A DNA stretch of 64,000 nucleotides from Trametes villosa (lineage: Eukaryota; Basidiomycota; Agaricomycetes; Polyporales; Polyporaceae), in NCBI GenBank assembly GCA_002964805.2, contig PUDQ02000056.1:310001-374000 (forward strand), read 5' to 3'. The notes below the pieces were generated by a model. The model did not search any database and was not told the DNA's origin. It was given only the letters and a program-made list of their open reading frames with translations. Both the position numbers and the translations under genes were made by a program. Numbering within the stretch: the first letter of the stretch is position 1; the number at the start of each line of letters is the position of its first letter. Shown here one piece after another: positions 10,649-23,500 of the stretch.

Positions 10649-13600
10649 ATGGACTACGACGCGTACGATGCCCTGCTCCACCACATCTTCCGTCAGGTGC
10701 TGCATTGTTGCTGCGATCATACTTTACTCGTGCTGATCCTTCGTAGACCCAAGGCGACGCCTGGTTCAAGCCATCGGAGGAAAACATCCATGCGGGTGTC
10801 TGTCTGCGGGTCGACTCGGGGAATTTCCGCCTATTCCCCTACGACAACATCTACCTGGAGCCCTTCGAGGCCTCGGTGAGGGTGTTAAACCCTGTGGTTG
10901 CGGTGAAAATTCGCAGCGCTGCCATCCATGCAGCGCTTGCTACCGTGTACGTAGCACTTACCCATCATCACGCCGCTCCGTCTCTGACCCACGATGCAGT
11001 AAGACCGATTCCGATGCCATCTACATCGACGACAACACGCGCATTCAAGTGCTCGACACGATGGCTCTGCTCGGCACCGCCGACAAGGAGCAGTGCGGCG
11101 CCTTCATCGTAAGCGCTTTTTTACTTCCTCCTTGACGCCTATTGACACTTGCTCGACCGCCTAGCGCGACGAGCGCGTCCTGGTAGTGTGGTCCTATCAC
11201 CTCGACACCATCATCCCGACGTGCCGGGACTTCGAGGACAAGCTCATCAAGCTTGTCTGGGACCACCGCTCGAGCAGCGCGTTTGTCAGCTCGGTCGCCC
11301 TTGCGTCGTCGAATGCCTCCTCAGAAGCGCACCTCAACGAAAAGGCGCCGGAGCAGGCTGAAACGAAGGAGGTCGCAGCGCCCGCGGAGGACAAGCGGCC
11401 CAAGGGCCCCAAGAAGAAGCGCCGGTGCGGTCTAGGATATTGGGTTACCGACAAGGACGACGTCGAGAAGACAGCGGAGGGGCCCTCCCCGAGGCCGATC
11501 CGCCTCTTCGCGCCCGTCTACAACGGCCTCGGCATTGCCATGTCCATTTGTGCGTCTCGTTCCTGCTCCCGCATCGGGGCGTCTCGCTCACAATAACCGC
11601 CGCCCTGTCAGTCTTTATCGGCAGTGGTGTTTCTATTATGGTACAGGAATCGCTTTTGGACGGGGACTACACGCGCTTCGCCCTCCTGGTCACCACCCCG
11701 TTCCTGTTCTGCGTGTCCTTGGTGAGTATCTCAACATCTCCAAGTCGGAAGGGCCGCTACTTACCATCCATTAATCCTTCAAGTTCTTCGCGCTTCAGAT
11801 CATCGCCAACGTCTCCTTCGTGTATGTTCCCTCCTCCTTACTCCGTCGAATGTTGCTGAACGCGCGATTGTTACAGACTGGGGCCAGTTGCGCAGTACCA
11901 TGAGAATTCGAAGTACTATTCAGCAGTACGCCCGGCACCGAACAAGATCGTGGACACCAACTTGCCGCATGTCACCATCGAGATGCCGGTCTACAAGGAG
12001 AGCCTGACCGAGACCATGTGAGTACATCCGTGCACATAGCGTTCGCGCAGGAAGTATCGCCGGTCCCACCGGTCATCACACATACTGTGTGTAGCTCTAG
12101 GGCGGCGTGCTAAGTATACACCGGCTTGCACGGGCCTCAGTCATGCAGTGTTCCGTCGAGACCCACGACCGGTGTCCCTGTTCTAGCTCTTCTGTCGTTC
12201 AGTCCGCAATCTCCGTTACGCGGATCTCGTGCTGACATACATCGTCTAGAGCGCCTTCGGTGTATTCCCTGAAGAAGGCCATCCAAACCTACGCGCGCCA
12301 GGGCGGGACGGCCTCCATCATCATTCACGAGGACGGCCTGCAGCTGATCTCGGAGGAAGAGCGTCAAGCCCGGATCGCCTTCTACGCGGACCACAACATC
12401 GGCTGGGTCGCGCGGCCTCCGCACAGCGGTGCGCCCGACGGGTACAAGCGCGCCGGCCGCTTCAAGAAGGCGTCGAACATGAACTACGGCCTCGCGCTCT
12501 CGCTCAAGCTCGAGAAGCACCTGCTCGCGCTCGAGGCGGAGGGCGCGCAGGACACGGTAGAGGAGTGCCTCGAGGACCGCGCGCTCCGGCTCGCAGTCGA
12601 GGAGACGTTCGAGGAGAGCGGCGGGCGGTGGCGTCCGTGGGCGGCGAACGGCAAGTCGCTGCGCGTCGGCGAGATCATCCTCATCGTCGACTCGGACACG
12701 ATCGTGCCGGAGGACTGCCTGCGCGACGCCGCGCGCGAGCTCGCGGAGAGCCCCGAGGTCGCGATCATCCAGCACGAGTCGGACGTCATGCAGGTCGCGC
12801 ACCACTACTTCGAGAACGGGATCGCGCACTTCACGCGGCGTATCAACAAGTGTATCTCTATGGGCTGCGCGAACGGCGAGGTCGCGCCGTTTGTCGGGCA
12901 CAACGCGTTCTTGCGCTGGTCGGCGTTGCAGGACGCGGCATTCATCGACGAGGCGGACGGGAAGTCGAAGATCTGGTCGGAGTCGAACGTCTCGGAGGAC
13001 TTCGATATGGCGCTCCGCTTACAGCTCAAGGGGTACATCATCCGCTGGGCCACATACTCTCTGGGCGGCTTCAAGGAGGGCGTATCTCTGACCTGCGACG
13101 ATGAGCTGAACCGTTGGCAAAAATACGCATATGGTGAGCTTGCGGCCACTCGGTCGCAGATGCGGGCATGAGGCTGACTTCACGTTGATTCTAGGTTGCA
13201 ACGAACTTATCTTCAACCCGCTCATCCACTGGTGGCGCCTAGGACCTATTAACAAGCAGCTCCGGACGTTCGTCTGGTCCAGCGCGCCAGTCCACTACAA
13301 GATTAGTATGATGTCCTGTACGTCCCGCTCGTGAGCTACAGCAGACACCCCGCTGACCTATCGTCCTTCGGCAGATATGTTCTCGTATTGTAAGCGCCCT
13401 CTCACAAATTCTCACGATCGCGACTGAGGGAATTCCCACAGATGGTCTCGCCGCATCTGCTTTACTCTCCGTTTTGAACTACTTTTTGCTTGGGTGGAAC
13501 ATCAAGGTACGGGCATTCATTGCGCGCATACACTTTTCGCTGACTGAACTTTGCGCAGGTGGACGGCTTTTACGAGCACAGCTTCGAGATTTGGCTGGCG

Positions 13601-14242
13601 TGCACAGTCGTCTTCCCTGGCGCCGGCAACCTCGGCTTCACACTTCTCGAGTACCGCCTCGGCCAACGCAATATTTTCGAGTCCCTCATCGAGAATGTGA
13701 CCTGGATACCGTTCTTGTCAGTCTCAACCGTTTTTATGCCTACCCGCGATACTGATTACTCGTTCCGAATTAGCTTCTTCTTTTTCGGCGGCCTCAGCAT
13801 CCACCTATCACAGGCGCTTCTCGCTCACTTGTTCTCATACAACATCACCTGGGGCGCGACGAAGAAGGAGGTCGAGCGGTCGAATTTCTGGCTCGAGGTC
13901 CCCAAGATCCTGAAGCGCTTCTGGCTGGCCCTTATCCTCAGCCTCGCGCTCGGTGTCACGGAGGTTCTCCTTGCCACGGATATCGTACCGATTGGCTGGC
14001 GTATCTTCAGCTACGACTGGGCTGTCATTTTGCCCCTCGCGTGAGTCGCTTCTCCTGCCATCCACCGGGCGCATTGCGCCCTTCGCTCGCCTGTGCTGAC
14101 TGCCGGTATCCGTGCTTAGAATCGTCGCCGGATGTCACATCGCCTACCCGGTACGTGTCTTTCTCCGTATGCAGGGACTGCTGGCTGACGTGCGGTCTGA
14201 TAGATTGTCCTGAACCCTTGGTTGATGATCTTCTCCTACTAA
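10649..14242 (+). CDS. Family 2 glycosyltransferase, multi-pass membrane protein, copy A
   Basis: This is a processive-type GT2 enzyme (chitin/cellulose-synthase-like fold) that would polymerise or transfer sugar at the membrane; the product is not predictable. It has fifteen exons: 10649-10696, 10747-10946, 11000-11108, 11165-11549, 11612-11721, 11784-11821, 11877-12017, 12250-13133, 13195-13317, 13375-13389 (15 nt), 13442-13506, 13559-13716, 13774-14040, 14120-14150 and 14204-14242. They total 870 aa in frame. Catalytic marks are IVDSDTIVP (D491/D493, metal-binding DxD), NVSEDFDMA (E593/D594, base) and DELNRWQKYAYG (R632-W633, where many relatives have QxxRW). Two membrane segments precede and about five follow the catalytic domain. 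The N-terminal 170 residues are soluble and conserved with copy B. It is convergent with copy B, which has the same intron positions; intron 7 is long (232 nt) in both. Confidence 0.88.
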
Positions 14243-16937
14243 ACTTCCGTGTCAGCTCCAGGGAAACGCGCCTCCGCCGTATCCCCGGGCGTATGTGGAG
14301 CAGGGCAGCATGGCGCACAGGTGTCGTCGCATCCGGCGGCCACGGCGGCCGTCCGCGCGCCCCCGCACACGCTCGCGCGCGCGTGCGCCCGCCGTCGGCG
14401 TCCATTTATTCTCGAAATAGCGATACGTATGCTCGGGACTTTCTGTCACTCGCGGACTTAGACGTAGGGCCTTCTCGGACATGCCTCCTGCAGCACATTC
14501 TCTCTCCTTCCGCGCATCCAGATTTATCTATACACGCGTCCGCGTCGGCGGCCGGGGCCCCGCACCCGCCGCGCCAGGCCCTCCTTCCATTATGTACGGT
14601 ACCTCGAGCACCATGACGTACGTGCGGGATGTCGCTAGGTTCGGTGGAATGCGATTTGCTCTATTTGCATGTAGCTAAACGGACACATCGTGTCAAAGGT
14701 GTGAACTTCGGGATATCTCTGAGGGCTGCTCGGCGCTCGCGGCTCCACCGAAGAGCTCCTCTCCGAAGCACGGGGAGCGCGCGTGAGGCGCAGAGGATCG
14801 AGCGACATGAAGACTGGACCGCATGGCGAGGCACGGCGGAAGCGGGGACGCGCGAGCCAGCAGCGCTGAGAATGCTCTATCTCGAGAAGAGGGGCGGGAG
14901 GATTGCTGCCGCGGCTGCTTCGCGCTGGCTACCGCAACGCAGCACGGGGCGATTGACTCCGGCAAGGGTTGATCCCCGATATGTACCAGCCAGCGGAGGT
15001 GCTGGTCTGACGCGTATCGGAGATATCGCCATTGGTCCTGGGCGGAGGGATTGTCAGCGTCATACAAAAAATCTCCGGAGACATGGAAAGAGGTCAGGCG
15101 TGGCGTCCACGCTCAGCAGTCGCAATTGCCCCATACCCAAGAAGGCGGACGGCGCCTGCGTGAAGATGAGAACTTGTGTGCAGTCCCTCGGTATACTGTG
15201 CCTGCCGCAGCGACCAGCGTGCAGCCGGCGTACGTACAGACGATGCAGCTATGCCTTCGCGGGGGCATTCGTCGCTATTCCAAGCGTGTTCTGGCGGGAG
15301 CAGCATCTCAGAGGCGAGAGGGAAGGTAGTGATCGTGTCCTCTACTCACAAAGCAACGGAGGGATATACTTAGTTCAGTGCGACGGGAAGAGAGATAATC
15401 TGTATTGCATGCCGTCATCGAAGTGCGCCTGCTCGCCTGAGCTAATCGTGGGATCCCCAACAAGGTTCACGATGCGCGTCGCTTTCGGCCAGGGGCGGAA
15501 GAGCATGGGCTCGCAGGCTGAGAATGGCGGGATGCCCCCGCTTCCGCACGAACCGAGAAGCGAGTACTGCCACCGAGAGCGTGCGCGTGAAGACCCGCGA
15601 TCCTGTCGACCCGGGCCGCTGCAAATTCACCGAACAGGTAACTCCGTTCACCACGGTCAGGACGCGTCGTGGCATCGCCTGCGAAGGCCACAACGCAGAA
15701 GCAGATGTGTCTGACTCCGCTTTTCCACGCCCTGGATCCAGAACGTTTGGGCAGCGGCACCTACCAACAGGAAGGGAGAAGCAGCGCCAACCGTCGAGTT
15801 CGTGCCGCTAGGGACAACGTCCAGAGGCACGGCTCATTATTCATGACCGGCAGTGCTGAAGGATGAAATCTGTCTGATTCAACCACTGCAGGAGAGAGCA
15901 AAGAGCGAACGCACCGCAGTTCCCGCCGGTCCCGCCCGGGCCCCCGCTGACAGGACCAAGTGCTATCTACACCCAAGGCACCCGAACAGCTCAAGCAGGG
16001 CGGGGGCACTCGGTGGTATTGAGGCTGCACGGCTACGTTAATCAGGACGGCGGGAGAGCTTTGCTCCTCCACCATCGTGTTGTCGATGGCGTGCCCGCCC
16101 CGTGCCAGGTCCTGCCTGCGGGACCGATGAACGCGCGACGGCGCGGCAGCTCAATGCACATGCCGCCCCTGCTCCTGGCGTGCCGCCCGAGCGGCATGAG
16201 CGCAGGCATTCGCTGTACTGCCGTGTAAACACAGCTGGAGTGCAAGATTCAGTCACTTTTGTGCCTCGTGCGATCGTTTGTATACCGTCTTACCCCTATC
16301 ATGCTCTCGGCATACCATGCTACAGGTGATTCCCTCTGCATTCGTGAGAGGGAGGTTCGCAGGTCGCTAGAGCCGAATGTGTACAAGCGGCGGGAGGTTG
16401 AACGAAGGAGCTGCATCGCATACTCACCCCCTCCGACAAGCGGTAGAACTTACCGGCGCTTTACCCACGTGGCCGGCAAGGCGTCAACGGCAGCGAATTG
16501 CAGCAGAACTTGACTGGCCGAGTTGTAGACGATCCGGAGAGCCTTCGAGAGTCGCGAATATGTACAAAATGAGGGCAGGCAGCGACGGATACAGTGCGAG
16601 TACATACTACGGCAAGCGCGCAAGCCTGCGCCCTGCCCTACCAGCAACCCGGAATGCAAGTACTCAGTAATCAAACAACGCACGACAGAAAGGGACAGGA
16701 TAAGTGTACGAGAGGGATATTAGCTACGTTCCGTGAGGGTAGGCGTCTAGAGGGGTAGTCCGAGGCTATGGTACAACACGCGCGGATGTCCGAAGGAGAG
16801 GATTCTCGCGCTGCCGGTGGCAGCGGAGGGCGGCTGGCAGGCGGGGGATCGAGCCCGGAAAGAGAGGGAAGGCGGGGAGAGTTCCGAGGAGGAGCCAGTG
16901 CGGCCGCAGTGATGACGGGAGGAGGGGCGTAGTCTTC
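14243..16937. other. Gene-poor stretch between the convergent GT2 genes
   Basis: The 3' flanks of the two GT2 copies meet here but do not resemble each other, so the duplicated unit ends near the stop codons. Apart from the long open frame at 14629-15714, listed separately, I see no domain, RNA gene or repeat. Confidence 0.45.
14629..15714 (+). CDS. Unrecognised 361-codon open reading frame (doubtful gene)
   Basis: This is a single uninterrupted frame starting at a true ATG, in DNA otherwise free of genes. The translation is rich in Arg, Ser and Gly with about a dozen Cys. It has no signal peptide, no convincing membrane segment and no motif I know. With roughly 57% GC, stops should fall about every 28 codons, so a 361-codon frame in this window is unlikely by chance (my rough estimate is about one in a hundred), which is why it is listed. 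Against it: the amino-acid composition looks like translated non-coding DNA, there are no introns although neighbours are intron-rich, and nothing marks a promoter. Confidence 0.2.
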   Translation: MSLGSVECDLLYLHVAKRTHRVKGVNFGISLRAARRSRLHRRAPLRSTGSAREAQRIERHEDWTAWRGTAEAGTREPAALRMLYLEKRGGRIAAAAASRWLPQRSTGRLTPARVDPRYVPASGGAGLTRIGDIAIGPGRRDCQRHTKNLRRHGKRSGVASTLSSRNCPIPKKADGACVKMRTCVQSLGILCLPQRPACSRRTYRRCSYAFAGAFVAIPSVFWREQHLRGEREGSDRVLYSQSNGGIYLVQCDGKRDNLYCMPSSKCACSPELIVGSPTRFTMRVAFGQGRKSMGSQAENGGMPPLPHEPRSEYCHRERAREDPRSCRPGPLQIHRTGNSVHHGQDASWHRLRRPQRRSRCV

Positions 16938-19900
16938 TCAGTATGAGAAAATCATAAGCCAGGGGTTCAGCAGGATCTAATGAGCAACAAAGCAAGTTAG
17001 CGAGCCGCAACAGCATCCGAATAGCTGCGCAAATGTACCGGATACAGGATGTGACAGCCGGCGACGATGCTAGACAAGAAGTGAATGACGCGCCACGTTA
17101 GCCACCGTCGCTCACGCCACAACGCTGATGGACAAGACGGGGGACGTACGCCAGTGGCAGAATGACCGCCCAATCCCAGCCGAAGATGCGCCATCCGATG
17201 GGGACGAGGTTGGTGGTGAGCACGACCATGGCGATAACGACGGCGAAGGAGATCACAAGCGAGACGCGGAAGCGTTCGATGATCTTGGGCACCTCCTGCC
17301 AGAAGTTCGAGCGCTCGACCTCCTTCTTCGTCGCGCCCCAGGTGATGTTGTACGAGAAGAGGTGCGCGAGCAGCGCTTGCGAGAGGTGGATGCTCAGGCC
17401 GCCGAAGAAGAAGAAACTATGCGAGGGCAGATGTGTCAGTGCTAGACAAGGCGACGCGCAGCAAGACGTAACTCACAAGAACGGAACCCAAGTAAGGTTC
17501 TCGATAACGGCGTCAAGCAGCGGGCGGCTGCCGAGGCGGTATTCGAGCATGGTGAAGCCGAGGTTGCCGGCGCCCGGGAAGACGACTGTGCACGCTAGCC
17601 AGATCTCGAAACTGTGCTCGTAATAGCCATCGACCTGTGGCGGGTGCGTGAGGGGTTAGTGGTGATGCAACAGCCGCATATGCGGAGCACTGACGGGAAG
17701 ATTCCATCCCAGAAGGAAGTAGTTCATCAACGAGAGGAAGAACGCTCCGGAAAGGGCATCTGCGGAGTCGTTTCAGTGGCGTTCACAAATAAACCGACGC
17801 CGCTGCCACTGACAGTATGAGAACATGTCTGTGGAATTCGTCGTCAGCGGTGCAGACTGTGGGCGTGGCGATATGCTACGTACAAGACATCATTCCGATC
17901 TTGTAGTGGATGGGTGCATTTGACCACATGAAGGTGCGGAGCTGCCTGGTGATAGGGCCCTTGTACCACCACTGGATGAGCGGGTTGAAGATGAGCTCAT
18001 TACAACCTAATAGATCCGTCAGCCGCCACTCATATTGGAACAGCGTACGTCCATACCATAGCTGTACTTCTGCCAACGATTGAGCTCATCGTCGCACGTC
18101 AGAGAGACACCCTCCTTGAAGCCGCGGTTCGAGTACGTCGCCCAGCGGATGATGTACCCGCGGAGCATGAGCCGGAGCGCCATGTCGAAGTCCTCGGACA
18201 CGTTCGACTCCGACCAGATCTTCTTTTTGCCATCGGCCTCGTCGATGAAGGCGGCGTCCTGCAGCGCCGACCAGCGAAGGAACGCGTTGTGTCCGACGAA
18301 AGGCGCGACCTCGCCGTTCGCGCAACACATCGAGATGCACCTGTTGATGCGCCGCGTGAAATGCGTGATGCCGTTCTCAAAATAGTGATTGGCGACCTGC
18401 ATGACATCCGACTCGTGCTGGATGATCGCGACCTCGGGGCACTCGGCGAGCTCGCGTGCCGCATCGCGGAGGCAGTCCTCGGGGACGATGGTGTCGGAAT
18501 CGACGATGAGGATGACCTCGCCCATACGGAGCGACTTCCCGTTGCAGCCCCACGGACGCCACCGCCGGCCGCTCTCCTCGAAGACCTCCTCGATCGCCAT
18601 CTCGAGCGCGCGGTCTTCCAGGCCGTCGTCGATGTCCGCGGCCGGGTCGGCCGCCACCGCCGCCTCGAGCGCGAGGATGTGCTTCTCCATCTTGAGCGAG
18701 AGCGCGAGCCCGTAGTTCATGTTCGATGCCTTCTTGAAGCGGCCCGCGCGCTTGTACCCATCTGCGGCGCTGCTGTGCGGCGGGCGCGCGACCCAGCCGA
18801 TGTTCTGGTCCGCGTAGAACGCGATCCGCTCCTGTCGCTCCTCCTCGGAGATGAGCTGGAGCCCGTCGTCGTGCACGAAGATGGACGAGGTGCCGCCCTG
18901 ACGCGCGTACGTCTGCATTGCCTTCTTGAGCGAGTACACCGACGGCGCGCTGCAGACCAAAATGGGTAAGTATCGGCATTACGCAAACGAAAGCACACAA
19001 CGTTCGCGGGAGTTGAAGCAAATTCCCCGCGCGGAGCTCGAGATCGAGCGCCGAGGCGCGGTCCAAGACTATGCCGGATCAAGACAGGGAATCTCTCGCG
19101 CCACTGATCGCGTAGATGCAATGGACCGCCGGCGATACTCGAAACGGCATGAGGAGAGACGTACATGGTTTCCTTCAAGCTTTCCTTGTACACGGGCATT
19201 TCGACCGTAATGTGGGGAAGGTTCTCGTCGACGAGCTTGTTCGCTGCGGGCGGCACGGCCGAATAGTACTTCGAGTTCTGGTGGAACTGCGCAACAGGGC
19301 CCACGCTATGCGGCACAATAGTAATAGAAGGTCTCAAAACACGTTATGGCGCGGAAAGTGGGAGAGAGACTTACCAATACGTGATGTTGGTCACGATCAT
19401 CAAGGAGAAGAACTGTCGGGGAAGCCGGTGTTCAGTAAACCGGGCACGATGGGGTCCCGCGCAAGGGTAGACGTACCAGCGACACACAGAACAGGAAGGG
19501 GATGGTCACGCAAAGGGCAAACCGCGACCAGTTCCCGTCCAGGAGGGACTCTTCGAGCAGCACGCTTACACCGCTGCCCACGAAAACTGAATGGTACAGA
19601 AGCCGAATTAGATGCGAACAACACGAGCATTTACGTACGGACTCACAGAGGGAAAGGGCAGCACCCAAGCCGCAATACACCGGGGCGAACATGCGCATGG
19701 GGCGTGAGGACGGGCCCTCCGCCGTCTTCTCCAGGTCGCTCGCGTCCGCCTTCCAGTAGCCCAGCCCGCACGAGCGCTTCTTCGGCGGAGCAGCCTTGTC
19801 CTTCGGTGTGGGAGCAGCGACTTCCTTCTCAGTCACGAGCGCGGTCTCCGACTTCTCGTTGAGGTTCACGTCGGAGGGCGCTGTGGAAGGCGCGGCTGAG

Positions 19901-20549
19901 CTTGCGAGAGAGGCGAATGCCGAACGGCGCTTCCACACGAGCTTAATAAGCTTATCCTCGAAGTCGCGACAAGTTGGTATGATGCTATCCAGGTTGTAGG
20001 ACCACACGACCAGGACGCGTTCGTCGCGCTGCATGGGACGTGAATGGGAGTGTAAAAGCCGTTTCTCTGTAATTAACTCACAATGAAGGCACCACACTGC
20101 TCCTTGTCCGCGCGAGGAAGGTGCAACATGGAGTCGACAATCTGGATACGAGTGTCATTGTCGACATAGATGCAGTCAGAATCCTCCTTGCTATGATGCG
20201 CGATGAGCGTCAGTGGGCATTCGATACACATAACTGATAACATACATCGTAGCGAGCGCGGCATGGATAGCTGCGCTGCGAATCTTCACGGCGACGACTG
20301 GGTTGAGCACCCGTATGGCAGCCTCGAACGGCTCCAGGTACTCGTTCTCGTATGGGAAGACCCGGAAGTTGCCGTTGTCGACGCGCAGGCAGACGCCGGC
20401 GTGGACATTCTCTTCCGAAGGCTTAAACCACGCGTCCCCTTGCGTCTGTGATGCCGTTGAGAATGAGAAGCGACATGGGCACGTTAGCGGTGACGACATA
20501 CCTGCCTGAAGATGTGGTGAAGCAACGCATCATACGCATCGTAGTCCAT
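16938..20549 (-). CDS. Family 2 glycosyltransferase, multi-pass membrane protein, copy B
   Basis: This is a paralog of the GT2 at 10649-14242 in opposite orientation, 872 aa. Exons from the 5' end are 20549-20502, 20445-20246, 20190-20082, 20028-19647, 19586-19477, 19412-19375, 19305-19165, 18949-18057, 18006-17884, 17828-17814 (15 nt), 17759-17695, 17634-17477, 17416-17150, 17069-17039 and 16976-16938. Every intron falls at the same place and phase as in copy A; only exons 4 and 8 differ in length (by -3 and +9 nt). Over the first 66 residues of exon 2, 59 are identical. The motifs IVDSDTIVP, NVSEDFDMA and DELNRW are intact, so it should be active. The duplication is not recent enough to keep introns or flanks alike. 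A TATA-like element lies 122 bp upstream. Confidence 0.88.
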
Positions 20550-23500
20550 GCTTGTACCGAGAGAGGAATGACAGTGGGGAAGGATCGATGGGGGCGGGGG
20601 CGGGTGCACTTCCGTACGAGCGAGTCGAGCAGGACGGCGGGCCACAGAGTTCGGGCCGCGAGCAGTTGGGCTTATAAGGACGAAGGCACTCTGTCGCTCG
20701 CGCGGAGGGGTGTATCATGATTGTCGCCGCAGGCTAGACGGATCCGAGATGGGAGGGCGTGCCTTCTCAATACAGCCCCGTTCGGCCCCTGCAGTTGGCA
20801 TGCCCGGCGCGCGATCAGGCCTCAGGGCGTTGGAAAGTTCGACGTACGTTCACCAATGCGTGCACACCGGGGTTCAGCACGGCCGCATGCCGCGCCTGTC
20901 ACTGGCTGGTACAACGCCATGGCGTATCTGAGCGCACGTACGGGCGCCATCACTAGCGGGTTGTGGGCGTGAGCGTCCGCGTCCCGCGTCCTGCAAGGAG
21001 ACGAAGTACTGGGACTGATCATCTGCGCAAGTGCAGGGCTGCACGTTGCAAGTGTCCAGACGCCACAGCCAACCGCCCGCCCGCGCAAGCGGCGACCGGG
21101 ATGAAGGCACCATGCATCGGTGCGGACAGAACGCTAGGACGAGGGTGCCCTGGGCGGCTGAGCGGCCGAGCGAGTTTCAAGATCTGAGAAGCCGATGCAG
21201 CGTCCCCGGCAGGGCGTGCATCAGGCAACTGGACTGCCGCAACGCCGCTGTCGGAAGCCGTGTTCGGCCTGTTTGTGCCAATTCAAAACCAGACGAACAG
21301 GGAGAGAGGGGTGGCCGCGGCGGGCGGCGCGCAGCACACGCCATCCCTCGCGATTGCGCGTGAGAGGCGTGCACTGGAACGCCGCCATTGCGGCCGTGTT
21401 GCGAACTCACCTTCCTGCTTGGCACGCAATGTGATCCACCCCACGGACTTTGCGCGCACTTAGGTACGCTCCGGGGATGCCGGAGAGCGTTCGCAGCGGG
21501 CCTGGGGCCGGCGTGAAAGTGTCCTCGGGCTTCACGAACAAAACGAGCATATTTCGTCTTGCTGCAAGCGGGTTGGACTGCAGAAGGACTGTCGGCCGTC
21601 TGTGGCGTCAACAGCAGGATATTGGACTGCAAGGGTTCTCTGTCCAACGCTGGCGCGCGGTGGCCCATTCGAAATCGGCGGCGAGCGCATGACGTTCCGT
21701 CGTGCTCTCTGTCCCCCGCGTGATCGCCTCACGGTCGTGGGTGAGAAGAGGTCGGTGGATGGATCCCGTCAGATAAGTGCAGACGCCAACCCCAGTCCTC
21801 GCAGTTCTGGAGCTCCAGAATCCGGAGATACGACCAGGCAGACCGGTATTGAACGAGATCAGGGGTGGCCCTTGTGGCGAGCCTAGCTTTGCAATGCGGT
21901 AGATAGACGCATCCGGATCTGTCGATGCAGACGAACGTGAGAGTTGGGAACAAGATGTCCGACGCCACATTCACCGAATGGAATGTGTCGGAGTAGAGCA
22001 GGTTTTGAGCTCCGCCCAGTATCAGCGGTCGGAACATGCGCGGTAATCTCCCACAGATTGTCTCCGCCTGAACCCTTCAGGCTGCCGCTTTCGCGCCGGG
22101 CCGCTCTCTGTCCACTCCCATCCTCTCCCCGCTGCAGTACAGGTGCCGGTGCGCTTCTACGATTTCATATCCTTCGCTGAACAGCGCTGGACGAACCCCA
22201 AGACATATCTGAGGTCTAGACGAGGCGGTATTCCACGACTTACCGAGCGAGAACCAGTCGTGGACACTCCCAGTTATCGTCCAATTGCCTTGGTTTGTGC
22301 ATGTCGCACTGTGACAATCCGAAGATGGGCGGAGCTCACCAGGTGTTTCCGGACTTTGTATACATATCCGAAGACGTTGCAGCAGAAACTGATTGGACGA
22401 GTAGAGCAGGTCTCCGGGCCATCACGGCTGCTTGCCCATGCTCGCACCCACTACGTCGACTATCACATTCCAGGGACGACAGTTGCGTACACCATGCGGA
22501 AACGTCTTCCAAAAGCACTCTACGCCAGGACGTCCACCGCTCCGATGTCCAACTATCGGACGATACGGCCACTACCGTAACGGCCCCTGCGCGGATGCTA
22601 AAGGATATCCCCTTCGCTTCCGGACGAGGTGTTGCCCCTTGCCCGCCCTACCCCCCTGTCGGCCCGCGTCTCGTAATCGTGCATAGTTAGGTGACTCCCG
22701 GTCCCGAGCTCGATTCAGGGCGCGCCGTCCGTTACGTGCAGCAGTTGCGCGCCGGGCGGTCGCCCTAAACTCAATCGGCGTTGGGTGCGTTCTATCGTGC
22801 GGTCAGTCGAACTTGATACAGCCAGGGCAAGGGACCTTCATACGCCGGGCGAAGTTGTGTGGCAGAGCTGTCGCCTTCGTGGACAGGGGCCGACAGTCTC
22901 TTCAAGTACAATGTCGTGCTCACGGGCGGCTTCGGAGGCGCAAGTGCGCAGTGAACGCATAGGAACACTCCGTCACTGGCGTTTGACGAGTACCGGATGG
23001 GCGCCGCGTCGGGCATGCACTTCAACGACTGCTTATCGAGCCGCCGAGGCGTCTGCCCTATCGATGACATGGCGTTTCGCGTTGCTTGGGTCGTGCTGTC
23101 TCTTACACTGGCGTTTGGGTCCTATGCTGCGTGCTGATTTTGGCCTCCTTGTCCCGTACAGTTGCACCCAATAGCTGAAGGCTCAGTCCTGCTGCCGAAT
23201 GGACCATGGAGAATTTCCATGCACTTTCTACTCGCCCTGAGATGCACAGCCGCTGCCCCTGATTTTATTAAAATTCATTTGGTGCGTGCGTTCGTTTGTA
23301 CGTACGAAAGTGCCTCTATCCGAACAAGGTGGGCTCGAAGTTCTGTCGATGGATGATTGATGGGACTGATTCACGATTTGCATCCTGCGTAGGTTTGGAT
23401 GACAAACGATGCTGGCATACCGGACGGAAGGCTGAAGTTCGGCACATCTCACGTCGGCGCTGCAGGCCACGCCCGCGAACAGCTGTCGGAGTGCGGCCGT

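Noticed and set aside
12137..12901. 254-codon minus-strand frame
   Set aside because: It lies antisense to exon 8 of GT2 copy A; the same-type shadow (18289-18969, plus) occurs antisense to copy B, as expected from biased third positions, and it has no domain.
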